NCBI GenBank assembly: GCA_900769545.1
Contig: CAAGGZ010000044.1
Location: 1 to 19,154 of the forward strand
DNA: 19,154 nucleotides
Direction: 5' to 3'
Source: Clostridia bacterium
Lineage (GTDB): Bacteria > Bacillota > Clostridia > Christensenellales > Borkfalkiaceae
Made by a program: the position numbers and the translations under genes. Under the pieces are notes generated by a model. It was not told the origin of the DNA, did not search any database, and worked only from the letters and a program-made list of their open reading frames with translations. Shown here in pieces: positions 13,412 through 18,664 of the stretch (the stretch's first letter is position 1; each line of letters opens with the position of its first letter).

Positions 13412-13526
13412 GGTTGTAGCCTTTATTGCCGCAATCCTGGTTGTTGTTCTTGTCTTTGCTGCCGCAATTCTTGTTGCCGCAATTCTTTTCCTGCTTCGAG
13501 GAATTGTTGTTCTGATTACGTTTCAT
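13395..13526 (-). CDS. Tiny Asn/Gly/Cys-repeat peptide (43 aa)
   Basis: Minus-strand ATG 13526 is preceded by AAAGGAG at good spacing. The product is rich in Asn, Lys, Gly and Cys, with three spaced NCG or DCG units (NCGNKNCGSKDK, then QDCGNKGYNHGGNN). Three cysteines and a His near the end could bind metal or a redox cofactor; the chain is too polar for a membrane peptide. It lies 48 bp behind the rubrerythrin gene, in the same direction, and its 3' end overlaps the next gene by 17 bp. This suggests a rubrerythrin-linked peptide, perhaps in metal or peroxide handling (inference). I know no named family. Confidence 0.6.
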   Translation of the reverse strand: MKRNQNNNSSKQEKNCGNKNCGSKDKNNNQDCGNKGYNHGGNN

Positions 13527-13574
13527 ATTTTAAATCTCCTTTTTAATTAAAGCGTTGCCCTTAAAAGTTTTTGT

Positions 13575-14171
13575 TTATTGACGCACTCCCTCAAAAGGTA
13601 AGTGTAAATCCACGTAGCCTTGTTCCGCCTTACAAAGCGGACAAACTTTCCAAGCTTCGGTTGCAACGTGCATATAACCGCATTCACTACAAATCCAAAG
13701 AATGGGCTTTTCGCTCTTGTAAAGGGTGCCGTTTCTTACGCCGTCGTAAAGATACTGAAAGACAATTTTGTGCTGTCCCTCGACCTCTGCAATCATACGA
13801 TAGAGAGCGGCAATATCTTCAAAGCCCTCTTTTTCTGCCGTAACGGCAAACGCAGGATAAATCTCCTCCGTTTCGTTTTTTTCGTCCATCGCAGAGAATT
13901 TCAAGCCCTCTGCAAGCGTACCTGCGTGGAACGGATACCCAGCCTCGAAATCAATGTTTTCCCGACTACCCGTTTTTTCAATAATCTTATTAAAAAATTG
14001 CGTAGCGTGCAACGTCTCGTTTTTCGCAATCGTGCGGACTGCGTCTGCGAGTGTTTTCATCTTTTCTTTCATGGCGAGCTTCGCTACCATCTGATACCGC
14101 ATACCTGCCTGACATTCGCCTGCAAAGCTGCGGGCTAAGTTTTTAAAAGTTTCCGTGTTTTCAAATTGCAT
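13575..14171 (-). CDS. rbr: Rubrerythrin (198 aa)
   Basis: A cytosolic non-haem iron protein that reduces hydrogen peroxide in anaerobes, taking electrons through its rubredoxin-like iron site. The N-terminal four-helix domain has di-iron ligands in GECQAGMRYQ, in the KNETLHATQFF ExxH box, and in EEIYPAFAVTAEKEG plus EVEGQHKIVF (second ExxH). The C-terminal rubredoxin knuckles are CSECGYMH and CPLCKAEQG. The length and domain order (diiron then rubredoxin) are normal for the family. ATG 14171 is preceded by AAAGGATGGAG. It is the first gene of a three-gene minus-strand unit with two tiny genes behind it. A minus-strand TTGACA lies near 14256, but no -10 box is well placed; no clear PerR box was seen. 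Confidence 0.95.
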   Translation of the reverse strand: MQFENTETFKNLARSFAGECQAGMRYQMVAKLAMKEKMKTLADAVRTIAKNETLHATQFFNKIIEKTGSRENIDFEAGYPFHAGTLAEGLKFSAMDEKNETEEIYPAFAVTAEKEGFEDIAALYRMIAEVEGQHKIVFQYLYDGVRNGTLYKSEKPILWICSECGYMHVATEAWKVCPLCKAEQGYVDLHLPFEGVRQ

Positions 14172-14285
14172 ATAAACTCCATCCTTTTAAAGGCATCGCC
14201 TTTCGATTTCAGTATAACCGAGCTCCGCAAAATTTATACTTACCCCCAAAAATTAACGATTGTCAAACTCTGCCAACAAAAACGC

Positions 14286-14314
14286 TTGCCAAAAACAACG
14301 ATTGTGAGTACAAT
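14286..14314 (+). promoter_or_regulatory. Sigma-A promoter for trmL
   Basis: TTGCCA (14286-14291), a 17-bp spacer and TACAAT (14309-14314), divergent from the rubrerythrin gene. Confidence 0.65.
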
Positions 14315-14370
14315 AATAAGGAAGCGACGGAAACGGAGTCCGTCTTTAAAGATAACAAAGAGGAAAAAGT

Positions 14371-14874
14371 ATGTTTCATATTGTTCTTGTAGAGCCCGAA
14401 ATTCCCCAAAATGCAGGAAACATTGCGCGAACGTGCGCCGCAACAGGTACGCATTTACACATGATACGTCCGCTCGGGTTCGAGGTTTCGGATAAATATT
14501 TAAAGCGCGCAGGGTTGGATTATTGGCATTTGGTGGATATTTCCTATTACGACAGTTTTGAGGAATTGCAAGCAAAACACCCTTCTTCCCGTTTTTTCTT
14601 TTTCACGACGAAGGGCAGACACCGTCACAGCGACGTAGCATTCCAAGACGGAGATTTTCTCGTATTTGGGAAAGAGACGAAAGGCTTGCCTGAAGAGCTT
14701 TTGTTGCAACACGAGAGTACGTGTTTGCGAATCCCTATGTTTTCGGAGGCGCGTTCCTTAAATTTAAGCAACTCCGTTGCGGTGGCGTTGTACGAAGCGC
14801 TCCGTCAAAACGATTACGAGGGCTTGAAAGAAGAGGGAGAGCTTCACAACCATTCCTGGGATGAAGTAAAATAA
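14371..14874 (+). CDS. trmL: tRNA (cytidine(34)-2'-O)-methyltransferase TrmL, SPOUT family (167 aa)
   Basis: Methylates the 2'-OH of the wobble nucleotide of certain leucine tRNAs, using SAM, as a dimer with a knotted SPOUT fold. All family blocks are present: LVEPEIPQNAGNIARTCAAT at the N-terminus, FLVFGKETKGLPEELL (motif 2) and RIPMFSEARSLNLSNSVAVA (motif 3, knot), plus the conserved GLDYWHLVDI. The length is typical. AGAGGAAA precedes ATG 14371. The gene heads a run that continues into spoIIR; a strong hairpin in the intergenic region should stop most trmL transcripts before spoIIR. Housekeeping; confident call. Confidence 0.95.
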   Translation: MFHIVLVEPEIPQNAGNIARTCAATGTHLHMIRPLGFEVSDKYLKRAGLDYWHLVDISYYDSFEELQAKHPSSRFFFFTTKGRHRHSDVAFQDGDFLVFGKETKGLPEELLLQHESTCLRIPMFSEARSLNLSNSVAVALYEALRQNDYEGLKEEGELHNHSWDEVK

Positions 14875-14895
14875 AATTTTTATTATAAACAACGT

Positions 14896-14926
14896 TGTAT
14901 AAGTTCATAAAATTCTGTCAATAACT
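14896..14926 (+). promoter_or_regulatory. Candidate sigma-F (forespore) promoter for spoIIR
   Basis: TGTATA (14896-14901), a 15-bp gap, then GTCAATAACT (14917-14926). Compared with the known GYWTA / GGNRANAHTW pattern, the -10 has two mismatches and the spacing is right. spoIIR is a sigma-F gene in Bacillus, which makes the reading plausible. A start would fall near 14932, inside the downstream hairpin. Confidence 0.4.
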
Positions 14927-14955
14927 TCTGTGTTAAAACACGGAGGTTATTTTTT
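14920..14955 (+). terminator. Terminator-like hairpin that also contains the spoIIR ribosome site
   Basis: AATAACTTCTGTGTT (14920-14934) pairs with AACACGGAGGTTATT (14937-14951), allowing two G-U pairs, and TTTT runs into the spoIIR ATG. The GGAGG at 14942-14946 is the spoIIR ribosome-binding site and lies wholly in the 3' arm. Read-through RNA from trmL would be ended here, or would have this site covered. Confidence 0.8.
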
Positions 14956-15498
14956 ATGAAAAATGTTTGCATAATTTTTTTATTGTCAATCATAATAAGT
15001 TTAACGGTGTTCGGCGCAGTGGGTGGGAATAACAAAAGCGTTTCTGCCCATTCTACGGGCGAATATTTGCGTATTCATATCCGCGCGGATTCCAATGCGG
15101 AAGAGGATCAGGCGGTGAAATATCTCGTTCGAGACGGGCTGGTTTCCTATCTCACGCCCCTCGTTGCCGATTACGAGACGAGAGACCAAGCCATCGTCGG
15201 GGTAAGTATGCGCATCAAAGATATAGAAAAAGAAGCGGAGCGTGTACTTCAAGCGAACGGTTTTTCCTACGGCGCGCGAGTGGAGCTCAAAAAGGAAAAA
15301 TTCCCGACTCGAGTTTATGGGGGGTATACCCTCCCGGCAGGGGAGTATGCCGCATTGATTGTGCGACTTGGCAGAGGGAACGGGGATAATTGGTGGTGTG
15401 TGGTGTATCCGCCGCTCTGTTTTGCAGGAGAAGCAGGGCAAAACATTATTTATAAAAGCAAAATTCAGGAAATTATTCAAAATTGGAAAAATTCCTAA
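14956..15498 (+). CDS. spoIIR: Stage II sporulation protein R (180 aa)
   Basis: SpoIIR is made in the forespore and secreted into the intermembrane space, where it triggers SpoIIGA to process pro-sigma-E in the mother cell. Seen: a hydrophobic signal segment (IIFLLSIIISLTVFGAV), then the family core LRIHIRADSNAEEDQAVKYL, KFPTRVYGGYTLPAGEYAAL, and WWCVVYPPLCF with its conserved Trp-Trp-Cys. The length is normal for the core domain without the long tails seen in some species. GGAGG precedes ATG 14956 but is embedded in the 14920-14951 hairpin. sleB starts 28 bp after its stop. Regulation by sigma-F is expected from the family and a weak candidate promoter is present. Confidence 0.93.
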   Translation: MKNVCIIFLLSIIISLTVFGAVGGNNKSVSAHSTGEYLRIHIRADSNAEEDQAVKYLVRDGLVSYLTPLVADYETRDQAIVGVSMRIKDIEKEAERVLQANGFSYGARVELKKEKFPTRVYGGYTLPAGEYAALIVRLGRGNGDNWWCVVYPPLCFAGEAGQNIIYKSKIQEIIQNWKNS

Positions 15499-15526
15499 CG
15501 TTTCGCTATACATAGGAGGAATGATC

Positions 15527-16288
15527 ATGAGAAAATCTATCAAAAAAGCAGTGTTGACGGCGGCGATTACAGGTTTGACGTTGTGTTCTTCGGCGGCAAT
15601 TGGCGTTAAGTTAAGCAAGCCCGATATTGCTATAGCAGAATATACGCAAGCTGCCGTTCAAGCGGCAGTGCTTAAAACAGGCTCTTCGGGTGGCGAAGTC
15701 AAAGAAGTGCAACGCCGTTTGAAGCTGTGGGGGTACTATAAAGGCGCGGTGGACGGTCAGTTTGGAGCAGGCACGAAATCAGCGGTTATTGCGTTCCAAA
15801 AAAAGAACGGCTTGACGGCGGACGGCGTGGTGGGAAAATCTACGTATAAGGCGTTGGGTATGACAAAATCGTATAACCTTCTCGTGGAGCAGGCAGGGGG
15901 CTCGTCCAGCGCTTCGGGTAGCGTCAATGGATTTACGAGTTCGGACGTGTATTTGTTGGCTCGGACAATTCATGCGGAGGGCAGAGGGGAGCCGTACACG
16001 GGACAGGTTGCTATCGGAGCGGTGATTTTGAATCGAGTCCGCAGCGCGTCTTTCCCGAACACGATTTCGGGCGTAGTGTATCAAAAGAATGCTTTTACGG
16101 CAGTGACGGACGGACAGATTAACCTCACGCCGAACGAAACGGCAATGAAAGCGGCAAGAGACGCTATCAACGGTTGGGATCCGACGGGCGGTGCGCTCTA
16201 TTATTATAATCCTGCTATTGCGACTAGCGCTTGGATATTCGACAGACAGACTGTAACCGTGATAGGGAAGCATGTGTTTGCCATTTGA
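15527..16288 (+). CDS. sleB: Spore cortex-lytic enzyme SleB (253 aa)
   Basis: A lytic transglycosylase that cuts muramic-delta-lactam-containing cortex peptidoglycan during germination. I chose ATG 15527 because AGGAGG is 7 bases upstream; ATG 15521 is too close. It has a signal peptide (residues ~1-38), a PG_binding_1 domain (~48-112: VKEVQRRLKLWGYYKGAVDG, then VIAFQKKNGLTADGVVG), a Ser/Gly linker, and a Hydrolase_2 (SleB/CwlJ) domain (~139-252) with ARTIHAEGRGEPYTGQVAIG (catalytic Glu in HAEGRGE), VILNRVRS and ALYYYNPA. The length is slightly below that of Bacillus SleB. It is followed 16 bp later by ypeB, its usual partner. Normally made in the forespore under sigma-G; no clear sigma-G site was found. 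Confidence 0.95.
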   Translation: MRKSIKKAVLTAAITGLTLCSSAAIGVKLSKPDIAIAEYTQAAVQAAVLKTGSSGGEVKEVQRRLKLWGYYKGAVDGQFGAGTKSAVIAFQKKNGLTADGVVGKSTYKALGMTKSYNLLVEQAGGSSSASGSVNGFTSSDVYLLARTIHAEGRGEPYTGQVAIGAVILNRVRSASFPNTISGVVYQKNAFTAVTDGQINLTPNETAMKAARDAINGWDPTGGALYYYNPAIATSAWIFDRQTVTVIGKHVFAI

Positions 16289-16304
16289 TAGGGGGGAATT
16301 GAAT

Positions 16305-18155
16305 ATGAAAGAAAAGAAAATAGCGACCAATAAGTCATCGGGCGCAGAAAAAGTAGAAGTTATCGAGCGTAAAAAGCAAAACGGTACGAAGACGGAGTTG
16401 AAAGCTACCGTAAAAACGCAAAAGACGGCAAAAGGCGAAGCTGCTATGGGTGGCGAAACGCAAAAAACCGAGCGTATCAGCGCCAAAAAGATAAACACGG
16501 AGTCCGCAGGCAGTAAAGCGGAACAGGAAAGCAGAGCCGCAAAAGCGCGTGTAGAACGGGCTTTGGAAAAGAAAAAGACGCTGGCAGAGAAGAAAGAGGC
16601 GCATATAAAGCTCGCCGCAGAAAGAAAGGAAAAAAGAGCCAAACTTATTGCGGAAAAGAAAGCGGAAATCGAAAAACGTGCGGCAGAGAAAAAGGCGCAG
16701 GCAGAACGTAAAAAGGCGGAAAAGGAAGAAAAGCTCCGTCAGCGCGCGCACGAAAAGGCGAATAGAAAGAATGCAACTGCTAAAAGACGCGCAGAACGTA
16801 AAAAGCAAAACCATAAAGAGCATAAAGAACGAAATAAAGGCTACGGCGGATGGCTTGCGGCGGTGATTGCGCTCGGCGCGGTGACGCTTGGGCTTACCAC
16901 GGCGGTGACGGTTGGCGCGGTGGAAATGTCGAACAATAAAATGGCAATGCTTTCCGCGAATAAGGGTACCATGTATGAGCTCACGGGGATTATGGAGCAC
17001 GTTGACGAAGATTTGGACAGAGTTCGTGTTTCTGCGTCTCCCACGCAACAGAGCCGTATTTTGACGGACTTGTTGGTGCAGGCTCGTTTGGCGGAAGCGG
17101 ATATGGAAAAAATGCCCATCAGCGTGGAACAGAGCGCAAACGTGACGACGTTTGTCAACCGTGTGGGAATGGAATGCGAGCGAATGCTCAGTAAGCTGAG
17201 AAACGGCGGAACGCTTGACGAACAAGACAAAAAGACGCTTGAAAACCTTTATACAATCAACCATTCTATTAAAACGGAACTTGATAAATTGACGGCGGAA
17301 ATGACGGACGACGATTGGATGAATTTGATGAAAAAGGGCGAAGGGATGATGAGCGACGTCATGGGTAAATTGGAAAAAATGACGTTGGAAGAAAACCGCG
17401 CCGCTTTTGAGAGAAATTATGAAAACAAGCAGGCAGGTATGCGTCCAGATATGGCTCCGCCCCCTGAAAAGACTGAAAAATCAGGTATAGATTGCGGAAA
17501 AGCGGAATCGCTCTGCGAGAAATATTTCAAGGATTATAATATCGAAGGCTTCCAGTGTGTCGGGGAGACCAACTCCAGAATGTTTGCGGCGTATAACGTG
17601 CAAGGGTATGATAAAAACGGCAGTTTGCTGTTTGCGGAGATTAGTAAATCGGACGGCGCGTTGATTTCCTTTGATTATTACGAGGAATGCAGCGGCGAGA
17701 CGTTTGATCTCAAAAATGCCGAAACGATTGCCGAAAACTTTTTGGAAATGCTCGGGTATGAGGATATGGAAGTGGTAAAATTCCGCAATAACGGCACGAC
17801 AACGGATTTTACGTTTGTTTACGAGGACGAGGACGTGGTGTATTATCCCGATGAAATTCACGTAAAGGTCTGCCGTACGCGCGGTTTGGTGTCGGGTATG
17901 GACGCAGGGAAGTATTTGAAGAATCATAAGGACAGAGAGGAGCCTACAGTAAAAGTTTCTCTTGAAACGGCGCAAGAAGGCTTGTATGACGGGCTCACCG
18001 TCGAGGCTTCAAGGCTTGCGGTAGTCAAAGCCAAGGGCGGTGAACGCCCCGCATACGAATTTTTCTGTTCGTACAAAGACGAGCGTTATTTTGTGTACGT
18101 GGACGCCAACAGCGGAGAGGAGCTTGCTATCGTCAACGCGAAAAACATTGAATAA
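16305..18155 (+). CDS. ypeB: Germination protein YpeB with an unusual 180-residue charged N-terminus (616 aa)
   Basis: YpeB is needed for stable assembly of SleB in the dormant spore. I chose ATG 16305, with AGGGGGG upstream. Residues 1-180 are almost entirely Lys/Glu/Ala/Arg (ERALEKKKTLAEKKEAHIKL, AAEKKAQAERKKAEKEEK), a long predicted single helix or coiled coil in the cytosol. One membrane helix follows (~183-207), then the YpeB domain: a helical segment (~215-400) and PepSY-like repeats (~420-616: CEKYFKDYNIEGFQCVGETN, SGALISFDYYEE-type blocks and GEELAIVNAKNIE). Bacillus YpeB is about 450 residues with a short N-terminal tail, so the extension is the main oddity. It is encoded by A/G-rich DNA. 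The 13-bp core of the 12431 repeat recurs at 17432-17444. It forms an operon with sleB. Confidence 0.92.
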   Translation: MKEKKIATNKSSGAEKVEVIERKKQNGTKTELKATVKTQKTAKGEAAMGGETQKTERISAKKINTESAGSKAEQESRAAKARVERALEKKKTLAEKKEAHIKLAAERKEKRAKLIAEKKAEIEKRAAEKKAQAERKKAEKEEKLRQRAHEKANRKNATAKRRAERKKQNHKEHKERNKGYGGWLAAVIALGAVTLGLTTAVTVGAVEMSNNKMAMLSANKGTMYELTGIMEHVDEDLDRVRVSASPTQQSRILTDLLVQARLAEADMEKMPISVEQSANVTTFVNRVGMECERMLSKLRNGGTLDEQDKKTLENLYTINHSIKTELDKLTAEMTDDDWMNLMKKGEGMMSDVMGKLEKMTLEENRAAFERNYENKQAGMRPDMAPPPEKTEKSGIDCGKAESLCEKYFKDYNIEGFQCVGETNSRMFAAYNVQGYDKNGSLLFAEISKSDGALISFDYYEECSGETFDLKNAETIAENFLEMLGYEDMEVVKFRNNGTTTDFTFVYEDEDVVYYPDEIHVKVCRTRGLVSGMDAGKYLKNHKDREEPTVKVSLETAQEGLYDGLTVEASRLAVVKAKGGERPAYEFFCSYKDERYFVYVDANSGEELAIVNAKNIE

Positions 18156-18176
18156 ATGCAGTGCTAAAGCAAATGC

Positions 18177-18330
18177 AAAATGCAAAGTGCAAAATTGAGG
18201 CAGGGTAGGAAGTCAAGGAACTCAGTTCCTTGTCGGGGTGCAGGGGCGGAAGCCCTTGCGATAGTCGCCCAAAATAAGCAAGCTTTGCTTGCGTACTACT
18301 GCATAAGCAGTCGGTTAAAATGCAAAATTG
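18177..18330. repeat. MITE-like hairpin cluster flanked by TGCAAAATTG repeats
   Basis: AAAATGCAAAGTGCAAAATTG at the left (starts 18177) and AAAATGCAAAATTG (18317-18330) at the right flank four hairpins: AAGGAA/TTCCTT (18215-18231), GGGCG/CGCCC (18244-18270), GCAAGC/GCTTGC (18278-18292) and ACTGC/GCAGT (18298-18311). It has the structure of a non-coding palindromic mobile repeat; no transposase is present. Confidence 0.55.
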
Positions 18331-18360
18331 CAGAAGAATTTAAAAAATTCAGCCACAAAC

Positions 18361-18420
18361 TCGGCTCCCTTGTGTAAAGGGAGCTGACTTTTTTTGCAGA
18401 AAAAAGTCTGAGGGATTGTA
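18361..18420. repeat. Second MITE-like element, doubling as terminator for sleB-ypeB
   Basis: GCTCCCTT (18364-18371) pairs with AAGGGAGC (18377-18384), then TGAC and TTTTTTT. GACTTTTTT (18386-18394) also pairs with AAAAAAGTC (18400-18408). The layout 'GGCTCCCTT..AAGGGAGCTGAC..GTCTGAGGGATTGTA' resembles, from memory, a repeat common in clostridial intergenic regions. The first hairpin plus T-run can end plus-strand transcripts. Confidence 0.55.
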
Positions 18421-18445
18421 TAAGGGGGAAGTTTTCGTCAAAGGC

Positions 18446-18474
18446 TTGACAAGACAGGAAAAAAGTGGTAGAAT
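18446..18474 (+). promoter_or_regulatory. Sigma-A promoter for the structured leader
   Basis: Consensus TTGACA (18446-18451), exactly 17 bp, TAGAAT (18469-18474). The transcript would start near 18481, at the base of helix P1. Confidence 0.85.
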
Positions 18475-18479
18475 AAATT

Positions 18480-18586
18480 TGCGACATAAAATTTTATTTG
18501 TCAAACGAGTATACTTCTTGGGTGGAAGTGTACCTTTTTGCGTTACATACATCTTGTTTGACAAATGATAAGTATTTTGTGTCGCA
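18480..18586 (+). ncRNA. Structured 5' leader RNA, riboswitch-like aptamer of unassigned class
   Basis: Three nested helices are seen. P1 is TGCGACATAAAAT (18480-18492) with ATTTTGTGTCGCA (18574-18586), 13 pairs with one G-U. P2 is ATTTGTCAAAC (18496-18506) with GTTTGACAAAT (18556-18566), 11 perfect pairs. P3 is GTATACTTC (18509-18517) with GAAGTGTAC (18525-18533), nine pairs and a TTGGGTG loop. A 22-nt strand (CTTTTTGCGTTACATACATC...) stays unpaired inside P2. The leader begins at a consensus promoter and is followed by a terminator, the classic layout of a transcription-attenuating riboswitch. I could not match it to purine, TPP, SAM, lysine, glycine, FMN, c-di-GMP, ZTP, fluoride, guanidine, preQ1 or T-box consensus sequences. 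Confidence 0.7.
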
Positions 18587-18614
18587 GCAAAAGCGGAAAG
18601 GGCATTTTTACAGG

Positions 18615-18646
18615 TGTCGTTCCCTTTTGTGGAGCGGCATTTTTTT
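18615..18646 (+). terminator. Leader terminator (expression platform) before the LRR lipoprotein
   Basis: TGTCGTTCC (18615-18623) pairs with GGAGCGGCA (18631-18639), nine pairs with two G-U, loop CTTTTGT, then seven T. The left arm repeats the TGTCG of the P1 3' strand, so P1 can compete: TGTCGC (18579-18584 region) can pair with GCGGCA. GAAAGGG (about 18596-18602) can pair with CCCTTTT in the loop. These are possible antiterminators. Confidence 0.75.
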
Positions 18647-18664
18647 GTTTCAAGGAGGTTTTTT

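Larger units (their letters stand above)
18156..18664 (+). other. Long non-coding stretch: MITE-like hairpins, then promoter and structured leader
   Basis: No supported gene lies here. A 65-codon frame at 18180-18377 crosses the hairpin repeats and has no ribosome site. The first part (18170-18420) is a composite of hairpins; the second (18446-18664) is a promoter and structured leader. Confidence 0.7.

Noticed and set aside
15779..16642. 287-codon minus-strand frame across sleB and ypeB
   Set aside because: It crosses two well-supported genes and is Ser/Arg/Phe-rich without motifs.
16335..17264. 309-codon minus-strand frame within ypeB
   Set aside because: Antisense shadow of the Lys/Glu-rich region (AAG/GAA read backwards as CTT/TTC, hence Phe/Leu-rich). 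No start signals.
18180..18377. 65-codon plus-strand frame
   Set aside because: It runs through hairpin repeats, has no ribosome site and no protein-like composition.
18520..18525. GGGTGG in the leader, reminiscent of the T-box antiterminator
   Set aside because: It lies in the P3 loop, not in a terminator/antiterminator. No stem I specifier loop or ACCGCG partner is visible, and the downstream gene is not amino-acid related.
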